This document shows, one piece after another, positions 25,353 to 34,673 of a stretch of DNA of 64,000 bases. Each line of letters starts with the position of its first letter. Within the stretch, counting starts at the first letter, position 1. This DNA comes from Chthonomonadales bacterium (GTDB lineage Bacteria; Armatimonadota; Chthonomonadetes; Chthonomonadales; CAJBBX01): positions 1-64,000 of the forward strand of contig JADLGO010000058.1 in assembly GCA_020849275.1 (NCBI GenBank). Direction: 5' to 3'. Below the pieces are notes generated by a model that was not told the origin of the DNA, searched no databases, and was given only the letters and a program-made list of their open reading frames with translations. A program made the position numbers and the translations under genes.

Positions 25353-26450
25353 ATGGCAATACCGGTTCTGCACGGGGTCGTCGGCACGCGCCCGAACATG
25401 ATGAAGATGGCGTCGCTCGCGCGGGCACTGGCCGAGGATGGAACGTTCGAGCTGCGCCTCGTGCACACCGGGCAGCACTACGACGAGCGGATGTCGGGCG
25501 TCTTCTTCGATGAGCTCGGCCTTCCGGAGCCCGCCCATCGCCTGGGATCTGGCTCCGGCAGCCAGGGCGCCCAGACCGCCCGCATCCTGACGGCTTACGA
25601 GGAGGTGCTGCTGGCCGAGCGCCCGCGCGGCGTGGTGGTCGTCGGCGACGTCACCTCCACGATGGCCTGCGCGCTGGCCGCCGCCAAGCTGGGCGTTTCG
25701 GTCGCGCACGTCGAGGCCGGCCTGCGCAGCGGCGACCGCGCGATGCCCGAGGAGATCAACCGCGTCGTCACGGACGCCCTCGCCGACCTCCTGCTCGTCT
25801 CCGACCCCGACGGCCTGGGGCACCTCGCCCGCGAGGGACGCCCCCGCGAGGCCGTGCGCTACGTGGGCAACGTGATGGTCGACACGCTGCTGCGCGAGTT
25901 GCCGGCCGCCAGGGACTCGAACCTCCTTGCGCGCCTGGGCCTGGCGCCGGGCCACTACGCCTACCTCACCCTGCACCGTCCCTCCAACGTGGACGACCCG
26001 GCCGTTCTGCGCGGCCTCCTGGGCGCCGCGGCCGAGATCGCGCGCGAGACACCCGTCCTCTTCGCCGTGCACCCGCGCACGCGCGCGCGCATGGCGCAGG
26101 TCGGCCTGCCGGACCCGCCGGCCGCGGGCATCCTCGCCGTCGAGCCACTCGGGTACCGCGATAGCCTGCGCGCCATCCAGTGCGCTCGTGCCGTGCTGAC
26201 CGACTCCGGCGGCATCCAGGAGGAGTCCTCGGTGCTGCGTGTTCCGTGCCTCACGCTGCGGTGGAACACGGAGCGGCCGGTAACGGTCGAATTGGGGAGC
26301 AGTGAGCTCGTGGGCAACGACCCGGAGCGCATCCGCGTGGCCTGGCGGCGCCTGCGCGACGGCCGCTGGAAGCAGGCGGCCGACATCCCCCTGTGGGACG
26401 GGCACGCCGCGGAGCGCGTCGTGCGGTGCCTGCGCGAGGTCTGGCAGTGA
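25353..26450 (+). CDS. wecB: UDP-N-acetylglucosamine 2-epimerase, non-hydrolysing
   Basis: The 365-residue protein is a two-domain GT-B-fold epimerase that interconverts UDP-GlcNAc and UDP-ManNAc. Family landmarks are GTRPN near the N-terminus (usual form GTRPE), HVEAGLRSGDRAMPEEINR, TLHRPSNVD and DSGGIQEES. Catalytic acidic residues in the EINR and the DSGGIQEE parts are conserved. The product ManNAc is a common building block of exopolysaccharides and O-antigens, which fits the operon. Start ATG 25353 lies 90 bases after the kinase gene and has a modest GGAAGG ribosome binding site. Confidence 0.9.
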   Translation: MAIPVLHGVVGTRPNMMKMASLARALAEDGTFELRLVHTGQHYDERMSGVFFDELGLPEPAHRLGSGSGSQGAQTARILTAYEEVLLAERPRGVVVVGDVTSTMACALAAAKLGVSVAHVEAGLRSGDRAMPEEINRVVTDALADLLLVSDPDGLGHLAREGRPREAVRYVGNVMVDTLLRELPAARDSNLLARLGLAPGHYAYLTLHRPSNVDDPAVLRGLLGAAAEIARETPVLFAVHPRTRARMAQVGLPDPPAAGILAVEPLGYRDSLRAIQCARAVLTDSGGIQEESSVLRVPCLTLRWNTERPVTVELGSSELVGNDPERIRVAWRRLRDGRWKQAADIPLWDGHAAERVVRCLREVWQ

Positions 26451-26558
26451 CGGCGCGCGTGGCCGCGCCGCGACGGCCGCCGCCGGGGTACCATTATTTC
26501 AACGTCTGTCGCACGGCTGCCCCCGTCGGCGCGCCTTTCCAGAGGAAGGCAGAGAGCC

Positions 26559-26714
26559 ATGCCGCGCATTGTTCAGATCATTCCCGACTTCGAGCTCGGC
26601 GGCATCCAGAAGGCCGGCTGCGTGCTGGCCGACGCGATGGCGGCCAGAGGACGCGCTGCTTACGTGGTGGGCGCGGGCAGGGCCTCCCGGCTCCGAGCCG
26701 AGGCCAGGCCATGA
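26559..26714 (+). pseudogene. Truncated N-terminus of a GT4 glycosyltransferase
   Basis: An ATG at 26559, with AGAGGAAGG and AGAGAG upstream, opens a frame of only 51 codons. Its product begins MPRIVQIIPDFELGGIQKAG, an unmistakable GT4 family N-terminus (the strand-loop with the GG-donor-site pair and following helix), then runs out at TGA 26712-26714. The next glycosyltransferase begins at ATG 26711, overlapping by four bases (ATGA). The rest of the stub's gene is missing. It may be a deletion remnant that now serves to couple translation to the next gene. Confidence 0.6.
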
Positions 26715-27931
26715 CGCTGTCGGCGCCACGCGCGGCTAGCGGCGACGCCCCCACGGTGGCCGTCGTCTACCACTTCTTCGCCCACTACCGGGCCGCGGTG
26801 ATGCGGGCACTCCTCGACAGCCCGCATTACCGGTTCGTTCTGTGTGGCGACGTGCGCAACCCCGAGGGACCGGGCATCCGGGAGTGGGTTCCGGCCGACC
26901 GGAGCCGCTTCGTGCGCGCCCCGTGCCGGCCACTGGGTGGCGGGCTCCTGCTGCAGCGCGGGCTCCTGTCGCTCGCCGCCCGCCGCGATCTCGACACCGT
27001 CATCTTTCTGGGCAACGCAAAGCACCTGGTGACCTGGCCCGCGGCGGCGCGGGCGCGCGCGCTGGGCAAGCGCGTGCTCTTCTGGACGCACGGGTGGACC
27101 GAAGAGGAGACCGGACCGAAGGATCGCCTGCGCCGCGCCTTCTACCGCCTGGCGGACGGCCTACTGCTCTACGGCCACCGCGCGAAGTGCCTCGGGGTCG
27201 CGCGCGGCTTCGCCCCCGAGCGCCTGCACGTCATCTACAACAGCCTGGACTACGAGGCGCAGCGCCGTGCTCGCGACGTCGTCGGCCCCGCCGACCTGGA
27301 GCGGACGCGCGCGGAGTTGTTCGGGCAGCCCGAGCGCCCCATCGCCATATGCACCGGCCGCCTTACGGGGCGCCGGAGGCTCGATCTCCTCCTTGACGCC
27401 ATGCACCTCCTTCGCGCCGAGGGGCGGCCCCTCAACCTGCTGCTCGTGGGCGAGGGCCCCGCGCGCCGGTCGCTGGAGGAGCAGGCGGCACGGATGGGCC
27501 TGCCGGTGCGCTTTGGCGGCGCCTGCTACGACGAGGGCGTGCTGGCGCGACTCATCATGGCCGCATGCGTCAGCGTGGTTCCGGCTGGGGCGGGGCTATC
27601 CGTGGTGCACAGTCTGGGGTACGGCACGCCCGTGGTGGCGCAGGACGACCCCAACGGCCAGGGGCCCGAATGGGAGGCGATCCGACCGGGCGTGAACGGC
27701 GGGCTCTTTCGCCGCGGCGATGCCGCCGACCTGGCACGCGCCATCGCGGAATGGACCGGCCCAGACCGTCGATCGGCCGCGGACCGGCGCCGCTGCCGCG
27801 AGGTGGTCGAGCGCTTCTACAACCCGGCGTTTCAGCGCCGCGCGATCGAGCGGGCGATCGCGGGACTCCCGGCCGACGACCTGTTCTGGCAGCGCGAGGA
27901 GCGCCCGGCGCCCATCGCGGCGACGGGATAG
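26711..27931 (+). CDS. GT4 family glycosyltransferase
   Basis: This 406-residue GT-B enzyme has the GT4 donor-binding pattern: I-C-T-G-R-L-T followed by NLLLVGEGP, an acidic E in PEWEAI, and a variant of the usual E-x7-E motif near PAGAGLSVVHSLGYGTPVV. It presumably transfers a sugar to a lipid-linked or growing chain at the inner face of the membrane. It overlaps the preceding glycosyltransferase stub by four bases and belongs to the surface-polysaccharide operon. Confidence 0.88.
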   Translation: MTLSAPRAASGDAPTVAVVYHFFAHYRAAVMRALLDSPHYRFVLCGDVRNPEGPGIREWVPADRSRFVRAPCRPLGGGLLLQRGLLSLAARRDLDTVIFLGNAKHLVTWPAAARARALGKRVLFWTHGWTEEETGPKDRLRRAFYRLADGLLLYGHRAKCLGVARGFAPERLHVIYNSLDYEAQRRARDVVGPADLERTRAELFGQPERPIAICTGRLTGRRRLDLLLDAMHLLRAEGRPLNLLLVGEGPARRSLEEQAARMGLPVRFGGACYDEGVLARLIMAACVSVVPAGAGLSVVHSLGYGTPVVAQDDPNGQGPEWEAIRPGVNGGLFRRGDAADLARAIAEWTGPDRRSAADRRRCREVVERFYNPAFQRRAIERAIAGLPADDLFWQREERPAPIAATG

Positions 27932-27984
27932 CCCCGTGCACCGCGCGCGCTCCGCCTCCCGACGCGGGCGGATGAGCACCTGAC

Positions 27985-29346
27985 GTGCGCAAGACCATTG
28001 AGCGGATGAGGCGGCGGCCGCTGCTGGCGGGGGTCGTGCTGCTGGCGGGCGGCGCCGCGGGCGGGCAGGCGGCGACCCTGCTGGCGCAGCCAGCACTCAC
28101 ACGCCTCTACAGCCAGGCCGACTACGGCGTGCTTGCCGTCTACATGGCCATCCTGTCGCTGGCGACCGTCGCGTGCGGCCGCTATGAGATGGCCGTTCCG
28201 CTGCCGGAGGAGGACGAGGTCGCGGCGAACCTGCTCGCGGTCTCGCTGATCGTGCTGGTAGGCTTCGCGCTCGGGTCCGGGTTGGTGCTGCTGGCGGTAG
28301 GGCCCTGGCTTGCGCGCCGCCTCAACGTACCCGCGCTGGCGCCGCTGCTGTGGATGGTGCCCGTCGGCCTGCTCGCCGCGGGCATCTACAAGGCGATCAG
28401 CACCTGGGCGGTCCGCCGGCGTCAGTACACGCTGATCGCGCGCACCAAGCTCAGCCAGGGCATCGGGCAGGCCGTGGCGCAGGTGGCGCTCGGCCTGGTC
28501 GGGCTGCGGCCTGCCGGCCTGCTGTTCGGCGACATCGTGGGGCGCTCGGCCGGCAGCGGCACGCTGGCCTCGCTCGCCTGGCGGCGCGACCTGGCGGTTT
28601 TCCGGCGCGTGACGCTCTCCGGCATGCGGGCCGCGGCGTACCGCTACCGCGACTTCCCGCGCGTCTCGAGCCTCTCGGCTCTGCTCAACACGGCCGGCGT
28701 GCAGGCCGCGCCGGTGCTGCTGGCGCTCTTCTACCAGGCCGAGGTTGTGGGAACGTTCGCGCTGAGCCAGCGCGTGGTGATCGCGCCGATCGTGCTGGTC
28801 GGGCAGGCGGTCAGCCAGGTCTACTTCGGGGAAATGGCCCGCTCTCTCGCGCGGAATCCGGCCGGCGCCGAGCGCATGCTGCGGAGCACGGTGCGGCGGC
28901 TCGCGGTGCTGGCGCTGGCCCCGACCGCGCTGCTCGGCGCCTTCGGCCCCGCGCTGCTGGCGACGCTGTTCGGAGCGAAGTGGCGGGAGGCGGGCATCTA
29001 CGCGCAGATGATGGCGCCGCTGGCGGCGGTGCAGTTCGTCGTCTGGCCGCTGTCGCAGACGCTCTACGTGCTGGAGGAACAGCGCCTTCAGCTTTGCTGG
29101 GACATCGGGCGCCTCACGGCCGTCGCGGCGGGCATCGCGCTCGTGGGCGCCACGCGCGGGTCCGCGCGCGAGGCCGTCGCGGCGTACGCCGCCACCATGA
29201 CCGCCGCCTACGGCGTGTTCCTGTGGCTGGCCTGGCGCGGCGTGCGGCGGGCTGCTCGCCGGGCGCCGGCTGGCCCGGAGGGCGAGGGCGCGACGGCCGC
29301 CGAGGCGCTGGAGGCGGCGGGGCCCGTCGAGGCGCCAGGAGGGTAA
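27985..29346 (+). CDS. Polysaccharide flippase (Wzx-like, MOP superfamily)
   Basis: The 453-residue protein has about twelve predicted membrane helices and the Wzx-type opening with ATLLAQPALTRLYSQADYGV, in which the LTRLYSxxDYG pattern is family-typical. It would move lipid-linked oligosaccharide units across the inner membrane for assembly outside. The last 30 residues are an Ala/Gly/Glu-rich cytoplasmic tail. The start is GTG 27985, 53 bases after the glycosyltransferase gene; no strong ribosome binding site is seen. The next gene, an O-antigen ligase, follows after 5 bases. Confidence 0.85.
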   Translation: MRKTIERMRRRPLLAGVVLLAGGAAGGQAATLLAQPALTRLYSQADYGVLAVYMAILSLATVACGRYEMAVPLPEEDEVAANLLAVSLIVLVGFALGSGLVLLAVGPWLARRLNVPALAPLLWMVPVGLLAAGIYKAISTWAVRRRQYTLIARTKLSQGIGQAVAQVALGLVGLRPAGLLFGDIVGRSAGSGTLASLAWRRDLAVFRRVTLSGMRAAAYRYRDFPRVSSLSALLNTAGVQAAPVLLALFYQAEVVGTFALSQRVVIAPIVLVGQAVSQVYFGEMARSLARNPAGAERMLRSTVRRLAVLALAPTALLGAFGPALLATLFGAKWREAGIYAQMMAPLAAVQFVVWPLSQTLYVLEEQRLQLCWDIGRLTAVAAGIALVGATRGSAREAVAAYAATMTAAYGVFLWLAWRGVRRAARRAPAGPEGEGATAAEALEAAGPVEAPGG

Positions 29347-29351
29347 CGCAC

Positions 29352-30671
29352 GTGCCGGCGATCACGCGCAACATGGGCGCGGCCCGCGCCTACGCGGGTC
29401 CGCGGGGAGTCTCCCGGAGGCGAGGGCGGCCGAGGGTCGCTCTCAGCTTCCGCGGGCTGGCCTTCGCCGGATTCCTGTGCGCCGGCGCTTTCAAGGCATC
29501 GCCCCGACTGGCGTGGCTCCCGGTCGACCTCACCCTCAGCCTGGTGGTCGTCAGCATGCTGATCGCGGGCGGTCTGGTCGTGCAGGCCCTGCTCGCGCGC
29601 GACAAGGCCCGGCCGCGCGGGAGCGACCTGCGCACGATGGAGCCGATGGCGGCGGCGGCCGTCCTGTTCCTGTTCCTCGCGCTGCCGATGCTCGGCGGCG
29701 AGCACGACGCGTACTCCATCGAGAAGACGACGCGCCTGTTCACGCTGACGCTTGTGGCGGCGGTGCTCCCACTGGCGCTCTTCCGCACGCGCGGCGACCT
29801 GGAACGGTTCTACAACGCGCTGACCGTCCTCGGGCTCATCATGGCGGTCGATGCCTCCGCCACCCTGCTGACCGGGCACAAGCTCACGGAGCAGACACAT
29901 GGGCGCGCATCGGCCTGGGGCGCGAGTCCCCTTCAGCTCGGCCGGGTGGCCGGCCTGGCGGCAGTATGGATCGTCGTGCGCTGGCTCGACCGGCGCGCCC
30001 CGCTTCTTCTCGTGGCGCCCGCCGTGGGCGCACTCCTGGTGGCGGTGGTGGGCTCGGGCTCGCGCGGGCCGTTGCTCGCCGTCAGCGTCGCGATCCCGTT
30101 GTCGTGCCTCCTCTTCTACCTGACGCGGGTGCGGACGGCCGCGCGCGTGCTCCTGGGGCTGGCGATCTGCGGCGGTTTTCTCGTGGTGGGGATGCGGCTC
30201 GCCCCGGACGCCGCCACGGAGCGCATCGCGCGCACCGTCTCGGGGGACTTCTCCGGTTCCTCCGAAGAGGGACGCGCGCGCGCCTACGAGCGTTCCCTCA
30301 AGCTGATCCCCGCACATCCCCTGGGCATCGGTTGGGGCGGCTTCGCCGACCTGAACGTGAAGACGCCGAGCGGCGCACCCATCGACTACCCGCACAACTT
30401 CGTGCTGGAGGCCTTCCTGGAGGGGGGATGGCTGGTTGGCGTGCTGCTCTCGGCTCTCGTTCTGGGCGCGCTGGTGCGCGCCGCGTCGCTCGGGATGCAC
30501 GGCGGCGACGTGGCGGCGCGCGGGCTGTTCGCGGTCCTGCTATACCTGGTGGTGAACGCGCTCGTGAGCGGCGACATCAACGGCAACCGCTACATGCTCA
30601 GCTTCGTGGTCCTCGCCCTTGCCTACCGGGGCGTTCCGCGCGCGGCGGGGCCGGCGCCGGACGCGGGCTGA
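29352..30671 (+). CDS. O-antigen ligase/polymerase family membrane protein
   Basis: This 439-residue protein has about ten membrane helices and a large outer loop with the Wzy_C-like pattern: GSGSRGPLLAV in a helix, then ERSLKLIPAHPLGIGWG and PHNFVLEAFLEGG. Those HPxxGxGxG and PHN-x2-L-E features mark the O-antigen ligase (WaaL)/polymerase (Wzy) superfamily. It would polymerise or ligate the repeating units made by this operon. The start is GTG 29352, with AGGAGGG 8 bases upstream. It is the last gene of the operon and converges on the heparinase-like gene, with only 5 bases between. Confidence 0.85.
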   Translation: MPAITRNMGAARAYAGPRGVSRRRGRPRVALSFRGLAFAGFLCAGAFKASPRLAWLPVDLTLSLVVVSMLIAGGLVVQALLARDKARPRGSDLRTMEPMAAAAVLFLFLALPMLGGEHDAYSIEKTTRLFTLTLVAAVLPLALFRTRGDLERFYNALTVLGLIMAVDASATLLTGHKLTEQTHGRASAWGASPLQLGRVAGLAAVWIVVRWLDRRAPLLLVAPAVGALLVAVVGSGSRGPLLAVSVAIPLSCLLFYLTRVRTAARVLLGLAICGGFLVVGMRLAPDAATERIARTVSGDFSGSSEEGRARAYERSLKLIPAHPLGIGWGGFADLNVKTPSGAPIDYPHNFVLEAFLEGGWLVGVLLSALVLGALVRAASLGMHGGDVAARGLFAVLLYLVVNALVSGDINGNRYMLSFVVLALAYRGVPRAAGPAPDAG

Positions 30672-30676
30672 CGGGG

Positions 30677-32803
30677 CTAGGCCGGCCCGAACCGGCGCCC
30701 GGCGGCCTCGTGGAGCGCGCCGCCGGTCTCCAGAAGCGCGAAGGCGTGCTCCCCGCTGCCTGTCACGATCGTAGCCCGCAGCGCCTCGCCCGGTCTGGGC
30801 GCGGCCGGGCGCACGGCCCGCACCGCTGGCCCGCCGCCCCGCGGCGCCGGGGAGAAGACCGTGGCAAAGCGCGTCGTGCCCGCCGCCCGGCGAGAGTAGA
30901 CCAGGCACGGCCGGGGCGAGGCGCCACGCTCGTTGTGGCGCAGGGGGAGCCATCCCTGCAGCGTGGGCTCGCGGCGCCCCACGATCACCTCGGCCCGCAA
31001 GCCCTCCCGCGCGAGCGGGACCACGGCCATCTCGGCCGCCGCGCCCCGCAGGCGCGCCGCGAGGCTGGCCGCCTCCACCGGCGCCTCCTCGGCATCCAGG
31101 TGGAACGTGCACTCGTAGAGGTGCTCCTCGCCGTCCGAGGCCGCCAGCGTGTCGGCCACCACCCAGTAGTCCGGCTTCACGAAGAGCACGCAGCGGGTGT
31201 GCACCACGTTGGCGAGCCGCTCCGCTCCCCACCGCTCCTCGGGCAGCGCGCCGAACGACGCCTGCAGGTAGTCGTAATCGTCCGTGGTGCTCCACGTGAG
31301 CGGGAAGGGCTCGCGAGCCACGAAGCGCTCGCGCGGACCCGGCCTGCGGTTCTGTTCCCGCGAGTCGACGTGCACCACGTTGTGGCCGCGCGCCGAGAGC
31401 GCGTATCGGCGCATGTCGGAGGCGTCGTAGGCGTAGGACCCGGCGTCGAACACGAGACGGGCGCCGAAGGCGTGAAGCACGAACGAGAGCTTGTCCTCGT
31501 GCTGGTGGCCGTAGCCGAACGGCCCGGCGTCCACGACCATGTAGCGTGCGTCGCGGCCCCAGCCGGAGCGCATCACGGCCCATCCGGCCCACGGCAGCAG
31601 GCAAGAGGTCTCGGCGGGGCGCTCCCCCTCGCGCCCGTCGCTGGCGACCCAGGCCCAGTCGCGGTGGGCGGGGAACAGGCCCACTCCCTGCCGGAGGATG
31701 GGGCGCACATCCACGCTCCAGGAGTCGTTGAGCTGCGGCAGGTCGCGGTCCGGGCTCATCACGCGCAGGTTCACCGCAAACATGCGCTCGAGGCCGGCCT
31801 GATAGCCGTCGGGCAGCGAGATGTCGTTTCGCCGGGCCAGCGCGAGCGTGCCGACGAAGTTGCTCAGCGAGACGTTGTGGTAGCCCGGTGTCAGCTCGAT
31901 CTGCGCTCCGTCCGGATAGACCTGCGCGTCGACCTCGCGGCGCAGACGCGTCAGCGCGCTCTCGCGCCAGTGCGCCGCTTCGCGCAGCTCCGGGAAGAGC
32001 GCGGCGACGTGGAACTGGCCGTTGGCCTCCATGCAGAGCCAGTTGCCGCCCGTGGGGTGCGCGTCCAGGTATGCCGCGTGCCGGCGCATGCAGTCGACCA
32101 TCGTCAGCAGCGCGTCATCCGGGAAGACGTCAGGATGCCGCAGGAGCCGGTGGTAGGCCTCGGGCCAGGCGCTGAACATGCGGATGCCGGCCTCGATGGT
32201 GCGCCAGCGGGAGAAGGGGCCCTGCTGCGCGGCGCCCTCGGGCGCCGGGTTGGCGTGGACCCAGTCGAGCATCTCGGCGACCAGCTCGTGCGCGTAGCGC
32301 GGGTCGCGGGTGGCGGTGTAGGCGCGGGCGAGCGCTTCCCAGGCGCCGTGGCGGTTGAACTGCCAGGTCCACTCGTGGTCAGGTGGGTTGGGGGAGCCGG
32401 GCCGGGTCGTCGGGTTAAAGGCCCAGTCGATGGGTCCGGCGAAGGCGTGGCGGATGCCGCCGACCTCGAAGACGTGCTTCAGGGCACGATCGGCCTCGGC
32501 TCGCTCGTCCGGGCCGCAGTCGGCAGGCGGGCTGCCCGGATCGAAGTGCCACCGGGGCGCGGGCCGCTCGCGCAGGTGGCGGGCGAGCGCGGAGCGGGCG
32601 CCGTCGGGGTCCGCACGGTCGATGGCCTGGCGGACGGCGGCCAAGTCGGGCCGTTCCAGGTCGAGGGAGGCGAGGAGGGGATCGTCCACGTGGTACCCGC
32701 CTTTCAAGCCGCCGGCGGCCAGCGCGGCGCCGGCGAGCGCGGCGATGGCCTCGCGGCGGGTCGGCTGCCCGGGCGCCGCGCCCGCGTTGCGTGATTCGTG
32801 CAT
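30677..32803 (-). CDS. Secreted heparinase II/III-like polysaccharide lyase
   Basis: This 708-residue protein starts with a twin-arginine-like signal (PTRREAIAALAGAALAAGG). It has an N-terminal alpha/alpha toroid with GNWLCMEANGQFH (the catalytic Asn/His region) and ELTPGYHNVSL (catalytic Tyr), then a C-terminal beta-sheet domain with GPFGYGHQHEDKLSF (catalytic His). This is the layout of heparinase II/III and the related alginate/oligo-alginate lyases. It would cleave a uronic-acid polysaccharide by beta-elimination. It lies at the end of a minus-strand ABC uptake operon, 40 bases after the second permease gene, which suggests that the transporter imports its products. Confidence 0.88.
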   Translation of the reverse strand: MHESRNAGAAPGQPTRREAIAALAGAALAAGGLKGGYHVDDPLLASLDLERPDLAAVRQAIDRADPDGARSALARHLRERPAPRWHFDPGSPPADCGPDERAEADRALKHVFEVGGIRHAFAGPIDWAFNPTTRPGSPNPPDHEWTWQFNRHGAWEALARAYTATRDPRYAHELVAEMLDWVHANPAPEGAAQQGPFSRWRTIEAGIRMFSAWPEAYHRLLRHPDVFPDDALLTMVDCMRRHAAYLDAHPTGGNWLCMEANGQFHVAALFPELREAAHWRESALTRLRREVDAQVYPDGAQIELTPGYHNVSLSNFVGTLALARRNDISLPDGYQAGLERMFAVNLRVMSPDRDLPQLNDSWSVDVRPILRQGVGLFPAHRDWAWVASDGREGERPAETSCLLPWAGWAVMRSGWGRDARYMVVDAGPFGYGHQHEDKLSFVLHAFGARLVFDAGSYAYDASDMRRYALSARGHNVVHVDSREQNRRPGPRERFVAREPFPLTWSTTDDYDYLQASFGALPEERWGAERLANVVHTRCVLFVKPDYWVVADTLAASDGEEHLYECTFHLDAEEAPVEAASLAARLRGAAAEMAVVPLAREGLRAEVIVGRREPTLQGWLPLRHNERGASPRPCLVYSRRAAGTTRFATVFSPAPRGGGPAVRAVRPAAPRPGEALRATIVTGSGEHAFALLETGGALHEAAGRRFGPA

Positions 32804-32843
32804 GTCTCTCTCCTCTTGGCGGCCGTGGCGGGTTCGCGCGCGG

Positions 32844-33659
32844 CTATCCCTTCACCGCGCCGAGTTGGATGCCGCGCACCAGGAACTTCTGCGACACCAG
32901 GAACAGCACCACGAGCGGGATGATGTTCATCACGCTCGCCGCCATGATCAGGTTCGTCTGTCGGCCGTAGTTGGTGTCGAAGAAGAGCATCCCGATCGGC
33001 AGCGTGCGCAGGTGCTCCGACTTGATCAGCACCAGGGGCCAGAAGAACGAGCCGTAGTTGCCCATGAAGGTAAAGATGGCCAGCGTGATCAGCCCGGGGC
33101 GCGCCAGAGGGAGCACGACGTCCCAGAACACCTGCCAGGGCGTCGCGCCGTCCATGGAGGCGGCCTCGTCGAGCGCGGGCGGGATGGTGAGCATGAACTG
33201 CCGCAGCAGGAAGGTGCCGAACGCGCTGAAGGCGGCCGGCACGATCAGCCCGCTGTAGGAGTCGAGCATGTGCAGCTTAACCATGAGCGTGTAGTTGGGG
33301 ATCATGGTCACCACGCCAGGGATCATCAGCGTCGCCAGATAGAGCCGGAACACGCCGTCGCGGAGTGGCCACCGCAGGCGGGCGAAGGCGAAGGCCGCCA
33401 TGGCGCTCGTGAGACACTGAAGAAACGTGACCCACGCGGCCACAAACAGGCTGTTGAAGTAGTAGCGGGCGAAGGGGATGCGATCGAACACCCTGACGTA
33501 GTTGGCGGGCTGCCACACGCTCGGGAGCGGGCTGAGCTGCTCCACCTCGGCCAGGGGCTTGAAGCTCGCGAGCACCATCCAGAGGAAGGGCACGAGCGTG
33601 GTTGCGGCCACGAGCGAGAGCAGCAGATGGCTGGCCAGGCGGCGCGCGGGGGTGGCCAT
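32844..33659 (-). CDS. Sugar ABC transporter permease, MalG/UgpE type
   Basis: The 271-residue inner-membrane protein has six predicted helices and the ATPase-docking EAA motif as EAASMDGATPWQVFWDVVLPLARPG, interrupted here only for notation. It is the second permease of a carbohydrate uptake-1 transporter. Its ATG overlaps the stop of the upstream permease by one base (TGATG), a sign of translational coupling. The operon order is binding protein, permease, permease, lyase. Confidence 0.93.
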   Translation of the reverse strand: MATPARRLASHLLLSLVAATTLVPFLWMVLASFKPLAEVEQLSPLPSVWQPANYVRVFDRIPFARYYFNSLFVAAWVTFLQCLTSAMAAFAFARLRWPLRDGVFRLYLATLMIPGVVTMIPNYTLMVKLHMLDSYSGLIVPAAFSAFGTFLLRQFMLTIPPALDEAASMDGATPWQVFWDVVLPLARPGLITLAIFTFMGNYGSFFWPLVLIKSEHLRTLPIGMLFFDTNYGRQTNLIMAASVMNIIPLVVLFLVSQKFLVRGIQLGAVKG

Positions 33660-34621
33660 CAGTAGCTGAGCTCCTTGCTGCCGAACCGCCAGTTCACCAG
33701 CGTCACAGCGAAGATGATGGCGAAGAGTACCCAGGAGATTGCCGACGCGTAGCCGATCTGGAACTCCTCGAACGCCTTCGTGTAGATGTAGTAGGCCAGG
33801 GTGGTGGTGGTGCCCGCCGGGCCGCCGGAGGTCATCACGCGGGCCTGCTCGAAGCCCCCCTGCAGGCCGCCGATGAAGCTCATCACCACGATGAAGAAGG
33901 TCGTGGGCGCCAGTTGCGGCCAGGTGACGTAGCGGAAGACCTCCCAGCGCCCGGCGCCGTCCAGCGAGGCGGCCTCCGTGAGCTCCTGCGGCACGTTCGT
34001 GAGCGCGGCCAGGTAGAGCAGCATGTTGTTGCCGCCGATGGCCGTCCAGATCCCCATGATGACGATCGCGTCGCGCGCGCCGAGCCCCCACTGGCGCAGG
34101 GCGACCCCCACCTGCTCCACCTGCAGCCCCAGCAGGTTGCGCGTCGAGAGCAGCCACTCCGGCTGTGGTAGCGCCACGCGCAGCGTGTGGCCGAGCCAGT
34201 CCAGGAAGGCGTTGATGGGGCCGAAGTCCGGGTTGTAGAGCGCCTTCCAGAGGATCATCAGGGCGACGCCGCTGGTGAAGCTGGGAAGGTAGAAGAGCGT
34301 GCGATAGACCACGATGCCGCGCAGCCGCTGGCTGAGCAGCAGCGCCAGCGCGAGGGAGCCGGCGATCGACAGGGGGATGCCGATCAGGAAGTAGACCGTG
34401 TTGACAGCGTAGAGCCAGAAGTCCCGGTCCTGCGTCAACTTCACGAAGTTGCCGACACCCGTCCAGCGGAAGGGCACCGTCTGCTGCAGGTTCCAGTTGG
34501 TGAAGCTGACGCCAAGCGAGAAGAGCACGGGCCCGCTGGTGAAGATGACAAACCCCAGGAAGTTGGGGAGCAGGAAGGCCATGGCGGCCCGCAGGTCGTT
34601 TCGCCGCGCGCGCCTGGTCAT
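33659..34621 (-). CDS. Sugar ABC transporter permease, MalF/UgpA type
   Basis: This 320-residue inner-membrane protein has six predicted helices with a periplasmic loop of about 60 residues (around 130-190), and an EAA motif EAASLDGAGRWEVFRYV followed by TWPQL. It is the first permease of the carbohydrate uptake-1 transporter. It follows the binding-protein gene by 52 bases. No ATPase gene is in the operon, so the transporter probably shares a MsiK/MalK-like ATPase encoded elsewhere. Confidence 0.93.
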   Translation of the reverse strand: MTRRARRNDLRAAMAFLLPNFLGFVIFTSGPVLFSLGVSFTNWNLQQTVPFRWTGVGNFVKLTQDRDFWLYAVNTVYFLIGIPLSIAGSLALALLLSQRLRGIVVYRTLFYLPSFTSGVALMILWKALYNPDFGPINAFLDWLGHTLRVALPQPEWLLSTRNLLGLQVEQVGVALRQWGLGARDAIVIMGIWTAIGGNNMLLYLAALTNVPQELTEAASLDGAGRWEVFRYVTWPQLAPTTFFIVVMSFIGGLQGGFEQARVMTSGGPAGTTTTLAYYIYTKAFEEFQIGYASAISWVLFAIIFAVTLVNWRFGSKELSY

Positions 34622-34673
34622 CGTCGATCGTCCATCGGTGGCGCATCTCCTCGGATGGGCCGCGGCCCGGTGC

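Noticed and set aside
29477-32794. Open frame of 1105 codons on the plus strand, antisense to the heparinase-like gene
   Set aside because: The true genes in this stretch (O-antigen ligase and heparinase-like) have clear domains; this frame is a shadow with low-complexity translation.
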